From positions 1-64,000 of the forward strand of contig JBNGIO010006289.1 in the NCBI GenBank assembly GCA_049999805.1: a stretch of 64,000 nt of DNA. Direction: 5' to 3'. This document shows positions 25,154 to 38,807 of this stretch, one piece after another. Under the pieces are notes generated by a model. The model saw only the letters and a list, made by a program, of their open reading frames with translations. It was not told the DNA's origin and did no database searches. The DNA comes from Folioceros fuciformis. Its lineage: Eukaryota > Anthocerotophyta > Anthocerotopsida > Anthocerotales. Position 1 is the stretch's first letter. The number at the start of each line of letters is the position of its first letter. Position numbers and translations under genes: made by a program.

Positions 25154-26016
25154 AGTTTTGTGGGGACAGTGCAGGCTTCAAGGATGGGAAGCTTCTCATC
25201 GGAGGATGTTCCGAATTTGGCTGTCGTCAGCATCAGCGTCTGTCTGGCATGAGACTCCAAAGTCAGATTTGATCTGAGGTCATACATCGAGAGCTGTTGC
25301 TCTGAGCTGACTGGCCGGTGTCATCTGGGGACAGTACAGGATGCTGTTTGAGCTGCATATTGTTGATCACAAATGAATCACAAGCGTGGTTCATGTAGAA
25401 TTTGACTCCTACACGTTGAGAAGGGCATATTGTTTCTGCTATTCTTCCTACAGGTTGATGCAATTTTTCCTTTTATCAGTATCTTCCTTCCATAAGAATT
25501 GTCTGTGAATTGTCTCTTCAGTGGAGTCTTTAGAGGCGGTTTTGTTGTGTATATCCGCCACAAGTGTTGGGCATATCTTGAATTGAACCAGGTGTTGCTG
25601 GATATTGGATAAAAGGACCATTGTGTTGATGACGCGCGGATTGCCTTAACTGAAATTCCTGTCTTGGGTTTTCTGTTCAAATTGATCCTGTTCAAACGAC
25701 AGGATTTCCAGGGATGGATGCCCCATTCACGATGAAATCTGCATGAACTCTGGGCTTTAATGCAGGGCAACGAGAGGGTGATGGATGAGAAAGCGCAAGA
25801 AGATGAAATCACCGCTGACAACGTGTCTTCTTCAAAAAAACCGTCGTTATCCCTTGTCTAGGTTGTCTGTAAACCTACAAAAGACAACTTGAAACGTACA
25901 ATTGACGGTATACAAATGTTCGTTTTCACACTCGCTGTCGCGGGTGTGATATCATGAGCTGATGGTATACTGAGGGGTCAGGTGGCCCAAGATAGTCTTT
26001 AAAACATTATGGGATG
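25154..26016. other. Convergent 3' spacer
   Basis: Lies between the stop codons of two convergent genes (transportin + and SWAP70-like -) and presumably contains both 3' UTRs. A 147-codon minus-strand open frame at 25378-25821 shows no domain and is not called. Confidence 0.5.
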
Positions 26017-28370
26017 CTACAACAACGGAGGCTTGTTCTCTGGAGCTGACAACGGGTTCAAAGTTTCAACGATGACGGCATCATCGTCGTGGACATCCAC
26101 TTCTTGGGATCCACCGGAATGAGAAAGGATATCGACAGGTTCACCCAATGATCGAATCGTCGTGTTATAGTGGTTGGGAACCGTTTTCTCTTCCGACACT
26201 GGCCCTTCCACCTGTTCAACGACCTTGGACCTGCTGCGGGAAGCCGTAATTAGCTGTTACCACGAAAGCAATCGAGATCAGAACCGCTCAAATAAATGTT
26301 AGCAAGTAGATACCTCATTGATTCACCCTGTAGCAACTCCAGCTGGAGTAGAGTTGCATCTCTTTCTCGAATTGCAATTGACTCTCTCTCCTTTGCAGCT
26401 TGGGCAGAATTTACAGCACCTGCTGCAATAGTTTTGCACTTTTCTTCAGATTGAAACAGAGCTGTTTCCAGTTCCAAAATTCTCTCGCGGGCCTTATTCA
26501 GCTCCGCACGCAACTTCTGTGCTTCACTAAGAGCTGCTGCTATCCTCTCCTCGCCAGCCCTTCGCTGCCAAATGTGAAAACACGAAATTTGAACTCTTCC
26601 CATTCCCATTGAACCAAATGTTTTTGGGGGATCAGGATTTACCTCTCGAGCATATGTTTCCGCATTTTCATCCTGGTCTTGATACATTTGCTCCAGTTCT
26701 GTTGTGGCTGCTTTCCACTTTTCGTTTAACGATGTTGCCGCCCCAGCTGCAGCTTCAGCAGCTTCAGCTGTATCAGAAAGCCTCCCTGCCAACTCGGAGA
26801 TTTTATGATCTCGCGCTCTCAGGTCCTTGGCCATCTGCTGGAGTTCCTCATCTTTTACCCTCAACGTCTCCTACATGTAATGCAAGGGCAGGCCACAGAC
26901 AAGCATATCAGCTCACTAGCCTCGACAGATTGCTAGAACAGGGCTACCAATCTTGTCCACCCTCCCTTCTTCCCCCACAATGGAGGCTCGACCCATTGTT
27001 CCACACTATGTTTGGCCCTACCTAGCACCAAAGGAACCTTAGCCCTGAGTGGTATACCTTCAAGATTACCTTCATAATGCTTAAATCATCCATGCCCCCA
27101 TCAGACAGTTGAGGAGCCTGCGGTGCACTGAAATGTAGATGAGCCTTCATTGAACTTTGCAAACTGGCCTGAATCTCCTTTGCTGCTTCCCTTGCGGTTG
27201 CATTTGCAGAGGCTACAGCTGCAGCCACTGTGCCTGTCTTGGCTAAGCCATTTCCAGACAGTGAGTCTACAGCCTCCCGATGCGCCTTCAAAACCAACGA
27301 CACCGCCCTTCCGTCCAGCCACAAAACACAAGTAGCCTTCACCATCAGTGCGAGCCATGACGTCAACATGTTAGCTTGCATCACAAGCATGCAACGAACC
27401 TCGACCTCATTCCGTTTCCTGGCCAAGAGCTGTATTTACCTTAGTGTGGCAACCCATGCCTTTGCAGCAGATGGTGTCTCCGCACAGAAGAAGTATTCCT
27501 TCTTTTGCGGTGTGCCAATGTCTAAAGTTCCGAATTGAGTTGACAGATTTTCTCCTGAGCTTGAAACAACGAACGAGAATACAAATGCAAATACAGCGGA
27601 TTCTGCAGGATACAGAAGCAGCTACCTTCGTACTTTTTTGCCGGGCTTCCCGACAAAGCGACACCACACACCCGCTTGCTAACTTAGCCACTTCACATCA
27701 AGGGCCAAACCAAACGCGTGTATACAAATAATCGCGCAACTTACTGCAGATTGATCGGCGACATAGTTATAGTGCTGTTTGCTTCAAAATGAATAATGCC
27801 CCTCGGAGTTGCATCCCCTCTTTGAGTCCTGATCAGACAAATGAATTGCACGGATTAGCCCGCGCCCCACACTGGACTGGGAGCCGGAGAGAGCGGTGAC
27901 AGATCACCTGTACTCCATCTTGCCCGTCGAGGGATCCAGCGTGAACCATCTCTGGTTCCACTTACGCAGCTGCAACTCAGAACCAGACCATTGCCAATCA
28001 TACTGAGAAACCAGCAGTTCATCATAATCCCAAGAACCGGGACTCACACATAAAGGCGTAAATTTTGCTCACAGTCTCAGATCGCTTTAGCAGGGGCCCG
28101 TGCAACAGCACGGTTTCGGAGGAACCGCTGAGCTGCTTCCTGATCTTCTCGAAGCTGGATTGTGCATCGTCCGAGCCATTCTGTTCCTTAACAGAGAAGA
28201 AGAGCATGCTCAGAGGAGTACGAACAAATGAAACCCCGAAGCTCACGATGACAGGACCAAATCGAGGAGAAGAGCACCTGAGAATTGAGATGCGCATGGG
28301 CCATGGTGCCGTGAGCATTCAACTGCTTGATGATAGCCCACTCGGGAGCGAAAGCAGAATCCCCCATCAT
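26017..28370 (-). CDS. SWAP70-like protein: PH domain plus coiled coil
   Basis: Exons 28278-28370, 28073-28180, 27908-27969, 27745-27828, 27614-27678, 27440-27521, 27070-27307, 26643-26870, 26314-26564 and 26017-26233 join in phase to about 475 residues. A PH domain spans roughly residues 53-166 (LLHGPLLKRSET, LRKWNQRWFTLDPSTGKMEY, YIGTPQKKEYFFCAETPSAA, KAWVATL). A conserved linker follows (LVLKAHREAVDSLSGNGLAK, GTVAAAVASANATA), then a long coiled coil at about 245-410 (DDLSIMKETLRVKDEELQ, ELNKARERILELETAL). This is the order of the plant SWAP70 family, which binds phosphoinositides and acts on Rho/ROP signalling or membrane traffic; the role here is inferred from family. The exon 1 frame stays open upstream to 28478. 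I chose the Met pair at 28367-28370, where conserved-looking sequence begins. Confidence 0.88.
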
Positions 28371-28660
28371 CTCTGTCTTATGCTCAAATTTCCTTCGAGG
28401 AAGCGACAGTACCGAATTCCTCGCTTCCTTGTTGCTTTCCGTCGAATCGTGCATGTGTTTCAGCCGGGACAGCGACACAGCCTTTCGCGCTTCGCAGCGA
28501 GGTGCTTTGGAGCAGGCGCATTTCGGAACTCCGGTATTTTTGCCTTTTCAATTTAGTAATAATTTATCCTTTTAGCGTAACAGGGAGCGAAATTTTCACG
28601 TCACCAGTTTTAGTCCTCTAGCTGTCCTACTTGACGAACAGAGGTCACGTCCGATCAGCT

Positions 28661-31600
28661 TCAGGCACCATTTGCCGAAGTGAGAGCACGTTCTTCACGA
28701 AACAGTTTCAGGATTCCGTCAGAACCGCTCGTGAGGAAGCCACCAGCCAGTACCTGAAGGTCTGTTACGGCAGCCTGCGTCCACAGATTGCAGCCTAGAA
28801 CTCAGTTTTAGAAACTAGACAGTAGATTCAACCCAGCGTTTCTTGAGTCGTACCTCGCTTTTCAGACTAGAAAGAAGAGACTCAAGCTGGCTTACTTGCC
28901 CCTGAATTAAGAGCTGCTTGTGAGCGTTGAGTCCCTTACTATGCCAGATGAATAGGCTAAGCTGCATGGAGAGAGGAGAAAGGAGACGACGGCTAGGAAA
29001 AACTTACATGGATGGCGCCAAAACCTGTTGAATCATGGCGCATAAACAGGTGCCTTTCATGAACTTTGTGCCAATGCTCCACCATCTCACATGTGTTTAC
29101 ATCCCACAATTTCACATCCCCGTCTTTACTCGCAGAGAAGAATAAAGACGTGCCAGGAACTGGTACTACGCGGGAGATGCCTCCTGCAAGCAGATGCGCT
29201 ACCAGTGTGATTCGGTGGATCGATTATCAATGAAAGTTGCTGAGAAATAATACTCAAGGCGCTGTATTACCTGAGTGAGCATGGGGCAGATGCCAAATCA
29301 TGCCGGCAGTACCCTGCTGGCCCTGCTTGCGTCCTGTGGAGTCACCCAGCTTACCTGCCTTGGGGCCGCGTTGGGCAGTGGGGGAGTTGAGAGCGTCTCT
29401 GGCAGATGCACGGTGCCGTTTGGATTTTCCACCTGCAATGTGCCGGAAGTCGTGCACGGAAATATCACCAGTTTTCCCTCCAGTTACTATCAATGGAACA
29501 CTAGAGCTTCCTTCAACGCCATTGTCAAACATCCCAATGCAGCGTGCACCTCCTGTACCCACAGCAATTTCCCAGATGAACATGATCACGGGTTGGACGA
29601 CAGGAAAATTCGCAATGAGGTGCACAGGCTCCAGTTCCAACCTTCATGACACACAACAGAACGAGATGCATTTGGAGGAGCAAGCGTGTCCCAAATTACA
29701 AGATTTTCCCCGTTCTGTGTACTTCCAGTTGTTGCCAGAATACTTCCACTGGGTCCAACAAAAGCCACATCCCTGAACATAACCACGGAGAGACCACGAA
29801 TTGCATGGTCAGACCCAGGTGAATGCGGACCCAAGGTGAGAACACAGGCTGATGGGTTGCAAGTCTAGTGTTGTACACTCACGATGCAAGGCGGCCAAAA
29901 CACATTCTGGAGTCTGTTGGACAGACATTGCTCCTTCCTCCGACCTCAAGTTGCCAGATGCTGACAGAGCCATCTAAAGCTGCTGTTGCGAACCTATGGC
30001 CACAGTGATCGAATCTGACGGCAGAAACCGATGGAATCACATAGAGAGGGGGGACATTCGTGCCTGGCAAGACTCCATATGTTGCAGTGGCTGATCCTTT
30101 CCCAAACTACAAGTCAAATAATTTAGAATGTTAAGTGAGAAGCTACCCGACGCGTCTGCTATTGAAGGAACAGAAGACAAGGCCCTCTTGCAGAAACTCC
30201 TCCCTGCTGTTTGCATCCTCCACAGGTGACAAACATGACAAACATAGAGGGCTCTGCTAGTCGGGTTTTTTCATCAAGGAGATAACTGAAATCTCTGAAC
30301 TGCTTGACACACTCAAATCCTAAGCTACATACATGAGATAGATGAAGGGTGACACTAACCTCCCACAGATATACGTGTGTATTATCTGATCCCACAAGAA
30401 AGAGCGGCCTCAAAGGGTGTGCAGCCATTGCTTTGGTGTGAACGTTTTGAACAGTAGCAGGGGGGTCCACAACACCCTCTTCCCATTCCTCCCCTCCCCN
30501 NNNNNNNNNNNNNNNNNNNNNNNNNNNNNNNNNNNNNNNNNNNNNNNNNNNNNNNNNNNNNNNNNNNNNNNNNNNNNNNNNNNNNNNNNNNNNNNNNNNT
30601 TACCAGGCCGGGCCACCAATCCCCGGCGTGCTGCAGAACCCCCTACACCAAGCCTAGCCCCAACTTTGGTGCCCAGCCCTATGGTTGTAGCCTCAAAAAT
30701 AGGCGTAGGAGTTGATACAGAGCCTGCCCATCCATCCTTGGGCCAGTCCGCTTCACTCCACAAGTTGTCAGTGGACTTCGAAAAGGTGCCGTGCGTCTTA
30801 AGATCGAGGAAAAGTATTCCCTGAAGACGAACACGGACATGCTCCATCACCACGTGGCACAATAGGTTCAAGATCCCGACAGAGAATTGCTGTCAGCCTG
30901 GAGGCATTAAGTGCCAGGATTTACGAACCTTGTGATGGCTTGCAACAGCAACTTGTTCAGGGTCACAGGAATTTACGCAAATACCCTGTTACAACCAAAT
31001 CAAATGGTTATCAGAAAATCTGGTTAGCTAAAATTCCCTTGGAGACTTGGGAATGCAGATGGATAGAAGGTACTGACTAGTCCTCACTGTGAGGACTAAA
31101 TGCTATTCACGCTCAAATAAGATACCTCAAATAACTCTCCACTCAAATGTAGAACTTCCTCAGGCGGCTGAAAAGCAAGGAACCCCCTCCCACTCGTGCC
31201 GCGCACGTTTCCCACCAACCCTCCAACAGCCCCTTTTGAAACTCTGCCTATAGCGTGATTTGAGTCTCCAGTCATCTTACCAGGAAGTGGCCTTCCACTT
31301 GCATTCCTGTCCCTTACAAAAGAAGTGCTTCCTCTAGCACTAGTTCCTGCTGCACCTCCTGAGCCAGGACCAGGAGGACCAGATCCTCTTCTTTGCGAAA
31401 CAGTTGTCATCCCTGCATGGTCGACAGTATCTCGAGGACCTATAATACCTTCCAATCCTAGGGCTGACAGTACTTTTTCCTTCACAACCAACAGCTTCCA
31501 AAGCTCTACGCAAGCCACCTCTTGAACTACTTCCACCAACAGTGACGAGTCCGGAGGGGTGGATGGTATCGCCGAAGTGTCACCACTTGCTGGATGGGTT

Positions 31601-34600
31601 GGTTTCCCCCAAAGCCAGGCCAGAAGAGGATCAACAACTGGACTTCTTGTGCAGTGAAATACATGAGAAGCGAGCTGCCTGCGCAAACCAGCTGCTATAC
31701 AAGCCAAACAGCTCATCAGAGGCACACCAGGATCTTCTGAATCTGATGCAGAGTCCTGACGAGGATCAGAGGTTGTCTTAAGACCATCAGTCCCTATATG
31801 TCCTTCATCAGATGACAAAGGATCATGTGAATGACCTGTTACCTTTACAAAGGATGCCCCTGAAGCTTGGTCATCAGAGGTTGGTGACGATGACTGAAAG
31901 GCTGAACCAACGACTCCGGAAACCTTCATGAATGATGGCGAAAGAGGAGGTGATCGGGCAGGAGAGGGACCGCCAAATGGCGATTTTGGGGACGTTCGGG
32001 ATGGTGACTGAACTTGAGATACCCTCCCAAAGCTGCTGTAAGACCCTTCCTTGATGCAGCCAGACAGCTGTCTCCTCGCATAGGAGAGGACATGGCTCCA
32101 CAGACAAAAACCCAGCACTCTCCACACATCATCTTCAGATATTGGCGATGGTTTTTTGACAGAGCCACCTCCATCCTTTTCCAACCCATCTGCCACCTTA
32201 CTTTGCAGGCCTATCTTCTGTTGGTCCACATCCAGCAACCAAGCACTTGCATCCAACTGAACCAAGGGAATGGTTGGAGGCGTTGCAGCATCTTCCAATA
32301 TTGGGCCAACAAGCATCAACAACGCATTTGCTCGTCGTCCAAGCCAAGCAACAGCCACGGACATCACGTAAGCCAGCATACTTGCTACATCTGTAGTCTT
32401 CTTGTCAATCTCAGTCGCACTCCTCTCGCAGCTTGCATTACTTTCTGGCTTCAAGATAGCTGGACTGGCAGCACTTGCGAGCAACACTATCTCCAAGGCA
32501 TAGCGAATCATACTCTCAAGTTGAGGCCAAGGAAGAGCACCACCTTCCAGGCAAATGTCACCGAGCTGAGTTTCCTGTACCAACCTGGCAACAGACTGCC
32601 GGTACTCACCTTTCCTACCACCCGTTACCTGTCCAACTGCTTTTCGACCTGGGGCAACAGCTCCACCACAAACCAAAACAGCTCGTGCGATAACCCAAGG
32701 TACATCTTTGCAGACTGCTTTCATGCAGCCCTGGGCCATAACTGGAAAGTTTGACTGAGTTGTCAGACATTCCTTCTCAGAATCAGAAAGAGCACCCTTT
32801 AGAGGGCATTTCAAAAGGGTGACAAAGTATGGCCGACCAAAGTTGCTTGAAAGTACAAACAACTGCCATCATCAAACAACGCACATGTTAGTTAACTTGA
32901 GTTAATAGGCAAAAGGACGATCCACTGGCACATCAGGTGACCACAAGATGAATACAACAAGCTGATATATGTACCTCATGCAAAATTTCATGAGCATTTA
33001 CTGAAAACTTCTTCTCCATTGCTTTCAAGTTTTCAAATAGCAAATCATCCGCCTTTCGTAGTAGCCAATGAATCTTGTTGAATTCATTATGAGACTCAAA
33101 ATCTTGGCCTGCTTCCAGAGAACCACTACTTGCTCCTAGTCCACCTGACTTAGTCAAGATGTCAAGATGCCTGGCTAACTGCTTCCAAGTCCAGATCCCA
33201 CTGAGCCACCCTGGATGATCCTGGAGAAGTTGAGAGGCACACTGAAGCGCTAGGTTATCTTTCATAGCTTGTGCAAAATCTGCCACAAGAATGTCTGACA
33301 TCCAGCCACAGCCCACATCCCCTTCTTTAACTTTGTTGGAGACTGCTAAGCTCTCATCAGCTGCAGCTTCATCTCTTGACCCCCACTTTCCTACGTTACA
33401 TAGGCTGGACAATCTTCTCAACTTCAACAAAGACCCAGTGGATGCTGATGCCAGCTGCTCCAGTGCTTGCAGCTTCAAGTCAATCACAGTGCTTGTGAGT
33501 TAGCACTATATCTAAGTCCACTCTGTTGAAGACTCCACCAGAGCATTCCCAAGCAAAAACATGAAACATCTTGAGTCTGATGGTACTCACTGGAAATCCT
33601 GTCCTTGACAGAGAGTAGACAGTGAATGATCTAGCATCCCGTAATACTCGAGATGCTTCAGACACAAGTGGACCAGCTTGTAGCCTGGACTTTGACAACA
33701 GAGTAGTAACGAACTCCACTACATCAGGATCCAAGAGTGAGCCACGGCTGCCTGTTGAGAAGAATATCCCTGCCTCCTCATCTTCTGCATGCGATGAATA
33801 CTCGAAGGGCCCAGTTTCTATCTCTTCCGACCTGGTCAATTCTCGCATAGCTTCCAGCTTTTGACCGATCGACCACTGATAAAGCATCACCATGTATTAG
33901 ATTAGAGTGTAGTACCTACAGCAAATAACATCTAGGGTACAACACCAGTTCTCCTGAAACTGATCAACTAGTTGTCCTGCCCTTACCTGCAATAAACTTG
34001 CCAGCCACAAATCACGGGATACTCTTGCAGCAGGGATCAGCTGCTTGGCCACTAAGTTGGTCCCAATAGGACCATTCGACCCCTCAACCAGACGGCAAAC
34101 GATTAACGCAAGCTGAGGGTCCACTATGTTTTTGGAACATATGCCGACACAGGAAGCAAGATCTCCGCCTAGAAGGAAGAAAGAGGCAGCCAGCTCATGC
34201 CGGTGTTTCCCCATGAGCACATATGCATTCTTTAACGCTGCTCCCTTGTGCTTGTCGTCCTGGAAAGAAAAACACCAGGAGGCATCCGCATCAGATAGGA
34301 TGAACATATTGGTACATACACAACACACCCAAACTCTTCAAATCAGGACGTTTCCCCTCATCACTAGATCAAGTATTAACAAGAAGTAACCCCAGTCCCT
34401 TAACAGTGAAGGAAGACTCACAGTGCAAGTACCTTAAAATCTCGCGTGAGGAACTCATACAGGTTCTTATCTTTGTCATCTCGGCTTAGTTTAAAAAGAC
34501 CTGTTAAAACATTCTTACGATCCAAAGCAAGGTAAAGAAGCATACAGTCCTTCGGGTCCTTTTTAGTAAGATACTGTGCTCGTGCAAGCTTCTCCATCTG

Positions 34601-37600
34601 GAAAAGATTGGTGATTCACACATCAGCTTGAAAGATGTCCAACCATGTGACCAAGTGGTACAAACCAACGAACTGTACAGCGCAGAGACAATGAAGACGT
34701 TACCCGTTTTCGAAGCAGCAGATGGTCACTGTACCAAAATCCCATTCCAAGTGCACGAAAATCAGTCCATAGGGGTTGATCGGATAGACAGAAATCCAAA
34801 ACGTGGTCTTTCGATTCGGACTGGAGAGCCCAAGCCATGGCTTTCGAGTCTACATTCAGGTCTGATTCAGTCAGACTTTGTGCTTTCCGTCGAACAGACT
34901 GATGATGGGCATATCGAGCAGCTAGCCAGAACCTTCAAATGAATGAAGCCACATCAGAGAGGAGGTTAAGCTGGTAAGCCTTATGCAGACAATGCTTTGT
35001 TAGAAGATTTGAAACCACACACTAGCTATCCAAAGGTTGTCAAAAGGTCACCTCTGCCCTGGCTGGTCTAACTGCAAGCTTTGAGTGATGGTACTCACGC
35101 CATCCATTTCCACCAGGGTATCTACAAGGGCCAAAAGTTGGATCTTCTCACTGCCTGAAAGTCCTGGAAGCTCAGTGTGCTGCTCCAGCACATGAAAAAT
35201 AGCCGCAACTTCCAGTTTACTTAAAGGCTCTCTGCCACCTCGTCTGATCTGATTGGCACCCCCGTGGGATGTTGTTTCTTCGTTGAGTTCCAGAGAATTG
35301 AGAATCTCATCAGAGTCCAGAAATGAATATTGATCACCCAGATTCAATTTGAAAGTACTCATATTGTCATGAGCTTCGGGATTGAAGCTGTTACTGTCTG
35401 CTGCAGCCACAGCCACATCACCCTCATCAGCGAGAAACTCCATCAAGCTCAAAATTGGAACCTTGACAGGTTCACAAACTGGCTTTGTATCAGTGGCAGA
35501 AGCAGGGCCGCCATCAACGTCAGGTGGTGAAGTGGAGGCAATCAAGTAATGCACAAGGTGCCGAACAGATGCTCGAGCACACCCCTTTTCCCCTGACACA
35601 ACCATCGAATATATTAGCAAGCAAGAAGGAGTAGCTCAGACAGTAAAGAACAATTGTGACTGCTTCTCTGCAAGTGAAATTACCCTGGAAAACAAACAAA
35701 AGAGACGAAGTTTAACATGCCACTGCAGCAGACCTCTATTCAGAAACCATAGGATCTTCTTGGGGTGGTAGTCCAGCAAAGGAGATCCTTCAGACTGGAC
35801 AGCTTCCATGAGTGTGCCACTTCTGTCCTGCACGCTGATGACAGGCAGCTTTTCCAAAGACACAGAAGGTCCTCTCGGAAGAGAATTGTAAGACAATGAG
35901 TATGGTATCCTCTCTTCAAGTTTACCCGTGGCATTGAAAGCACTGTACATTGACAGTGATGGGGAGGAAACAGAGTTGGGGAAGGCTGCACTCAATTTCT
36001 GGAGCTTTTCATCTCTCGTTTTGAATGCAACTCGTCCTGAAGTTCTGAGAGACATGACGCATATGTGCCCACCAGAAGCCACGAACAGGCTTGCATAGGG
36101 GCCCCATGCAATCGTGTCCGTCTGACCAAACACTGGAACCACAGCAAGACATCGCCAACGTGTACAGTCACCACCACGAGTTTTGCTTTGAACATGTACT
36201 TGAACTTCATTTGGTAGGGCAATTGCAAGCAGAGCAAGTCCATTCCCCTGCTCTGACCAACTTAGGGCAGAAATGGGACCCAAAAGCTGAATCTTGTCTT
36301 CTAGACTATACCATCCATGTCCGAGTATGCTCATAGCCTGCCAAATGCACACAGAATGACCATCCTCGGCTGCGCCCATGCTGACTGTAGCAAGCAGTCC
36401 TGACACATGGGTAACAGCTACTGCAGTAATTTCTGTGTCTCCAGCCTTAAGGAGTCCAAGACTTTGCCAGATAGGCTGCTCAAGCCCTCCTTCGGTAGTA
36501 TCTATCTTCCAAGTTCGTACAGTGCCATCTGCACAACCAGTTATCATTTCACAGGGTCTACCCTTTGCTGAATCAGAAACTGAACACAGACTCCTCACAG
36601 CATCCACACTTGTCACTCGCTCTTCATAGGCCAGCGCTGTGGATCCTAGGATATGCCACTGGAAACAAAGAACATTTGGTGAACCTGATTTCATATTTAA
36701 GGTCTCCAACTGGATGCATCTCTGGGTCTCTTCCAAGCCCATTCTATCCTGCTCTATAACTGGTTGATCATCTAAATTCCTATCTGCTAGGTTGATGAGA
36801 AGCTTACATGACACAAGTGCAGTTCCACTGTTTCCTACTCCCAATACTACACAATTAGACTCCCTGTCAGTGCTAACACAAGGATTCCTTGATGGAACAG
36901 TGTACACCCCCTCCACGCCGTGCCCGTCCAAAAGTGGCCAAGTCAAAGTGCACATGTGTCTATGGCAAACCTTAACAAGTTCAGGTTTCCCTTTGAAAGC
37001 GCTGGATGCTCTGGATATCAGAAAGCAGCTCACTCCTTCAGCATTGGCCACAAGCAAGACCGTCTCACCTCCTGGAAGGACAAAAGGTGCCCATGCCAGC
37101 ACATTCAGGTGTCCTACAGCAGAAATTTGTTGCGTGGTAAGGCGGCCACCCAGGCTGACAAGTGGGGCCGAAAAATTTTCGATGTCAAACTGTGGCTGAT
37201 ACTCAGTGCTCAGTAGCCACAGGAGGACATTGCCTGCCTTATCCAAAGATGCAGCAAGCTTTGCGGTGATAATGGGATGTACAGCAACACTGAGGACTTG
37301 CACATCATGACCATCTGTAACCATATCTTCACCAGCAACACTCCAAGCACTCTTCTTCCTGGGGGCTGACGAAGATCCAGAGTTCACCTGGCCCAACTTT
37401 GAACCTCCCCCACCAATTGCTGCAACAGGAGGCCATATGCGCAAGCACCTGTAATGACCACCCTGCAGAATCTCAAACACGTCCAACGACGAAGGGGGTT
37501 CAGCCAGTGTCCCTTCATGCCTGTGAACGACAGCTTTGACAAAAGAAGGATTGAGCTGATCCGGCAGCAAATCAGACCCGTGGTTCCACAGTAGGGCCCG

Positions 37601-38807
37601 TGGACAGCGCGGGGGACTAACATCATCCAGACAATGGAGGGACCAAAGGGAAATGGAGCCATTCGGGCCAAGGCCCACCAGCCACTCACATGTTGCCACC
37701 TCATTGCCTTTCAAATCCTGACTGGATGCACTGTTTTGAGTGCAGCCTGCTCCACCAAATGCCTTGACCATGACATCAGTGGCCCATGTCACATGAATGT
37801 CCTGGCCCAGGTGCCCTTGCAGATTCCTGTTCACTTCAATTACGGCACTCACAAAGAAGGTAGTTTTGGATCGTTTGTCACTAGATTCTTTTCCCGCAGC
37901 CCTGTCATTCCTGGACTTGCCAGAGTCGATCTCAATCCATAACCTCAATGCTCCATCCCTCGAGGATGTGAGCAAGATCTGCCTTTGAGGCTGAGCATAG
38001 TCCCCTTCGTGCGTACTTCCGAACGCCACCTTGGATGGTCTCCACTGCACCATGAGCACTTTCTGGGGGTGCAACAGTTCTACCTCCTCCAATCCCAAAC
38101 CATCTTCCCAACACCATATCGTGGCTCTATCTTTGGAGATTAGCCTCGTGGTGTCCTCCCTACACATGCCGTCTGTCAAAGTTCCCTCCTCACAGCCACT
38201 CGCAGTGGCCACCATTCCCTTAGCAAAGGGGCCTGCCGCACAGAGGTGTTGCGGCTGCTGGGCTGGCACCCTCCATAGACAAGACCAAGTTCCATCACCC
38301 TTGTCTTCCTGCCACATGATAATCTCGCTGCCTGCGGCCAGTAGGCCGTCACCAGAGGACGTCCAAGCAAAAGCGAACACTTGGAAAGCATGCCTGAGCA
38401 GCTCCAAGACTTCCCATGCCAACGGCAACCCTGACAGGACTCCATTCGCTGCTGTAGCTGGCAAGCTGGGCCGGGAGTTTTGGCGTCGAGAGCGCGCTTT
38501 CGGTCCGAGCAAAAAAATATTGTCCCCTGCCGCTGCAGCCAGAATGCCAAGCGAAGGCATCTGGGGGGACCAGGACAAGGCTTTCACCCACTCCCTCTCA
38601 CGAACACTCAACTGCACAATCTGCTGGAAAAATCGTCCTGCAGCAGCCTCCTCGGTATTAGTAGTGGAAGGCGCCGTGCAGATGACAACATGATGTTGAG
38701 CACCGTAGGCCAGCCAACCACTCCCCACGAACGCTGGCAACCAGTCCGCACCAGCAGGTGCCGCATTGGGAAGCGGCGGGATAACCTCCTGGAACACCAT
38801 CTCATAC
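28661..38807 (-). CDS. Rav1/DMXL-type WD40 protein (V-ATPase assembly factor)
   Basis: One very large gene of about 2720 readable residues. Exons run 35698-38807, 35052-35592, 34704-34932, 34433-34597, 33987-34259, 33591-33875, 32975-33472, 31126-32862, 30929-30985, 30604-30820, 30360-30499, 29883-30106, 29642-29772, 29271-29552, 29008-29183 and 28661-28774. The 3.1-kb first exon carries N-terminal WD40 blades (WLPAFVGSGWLAYGA, RATIWCWEDG, DGALRLW). The central Rav1-C region has DQPGQRFW, ALGMGFWYSDHLLLRKR, KGAALKNAYVLMGKHRHELA and LLGGDLASCVGICSKN. C-terminal blades include FLVGSDNTHVYLWE, FDHCGHRFATAALDG, VTGGKTGDISVHDFR and SASKDGDVKLWD. By family, it helps assemble V1 onto Vo of the vacuolar ATPase (RAVE/rabconnectin role). 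The true 5' end is hidden by a 400-N gap: ATG 38800 gives a plausible start (MVFQEVIPPLP), but an earlier one may lie in the gap. Another gap removes residues between 30499 and 30604. The exon 1 donor is the least certain border. Confidence 0.9.
30500..30599. other. Assembly gap (100 N) inside the DMXL gene
   Basis: One hundred N between RPG (with a GTAA that could be a donor just before the gap) and EEWEEGVVDPPATVQ. In related proteins these two sequences are separated by a Gly-rich stretch of some tens of residues, so an exon piece and an intron are probably missing. The round length suggests a placeholder. Confidence 0.85.

Noticed and set aside
28188-28478. N-terminal extension of the SWAP70-like protein to 28478
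   Set aside because: The frame is open, but the recognisable N-terminal sequence begins at the Met pair near 28370, so the extension may be just 5' UTR.
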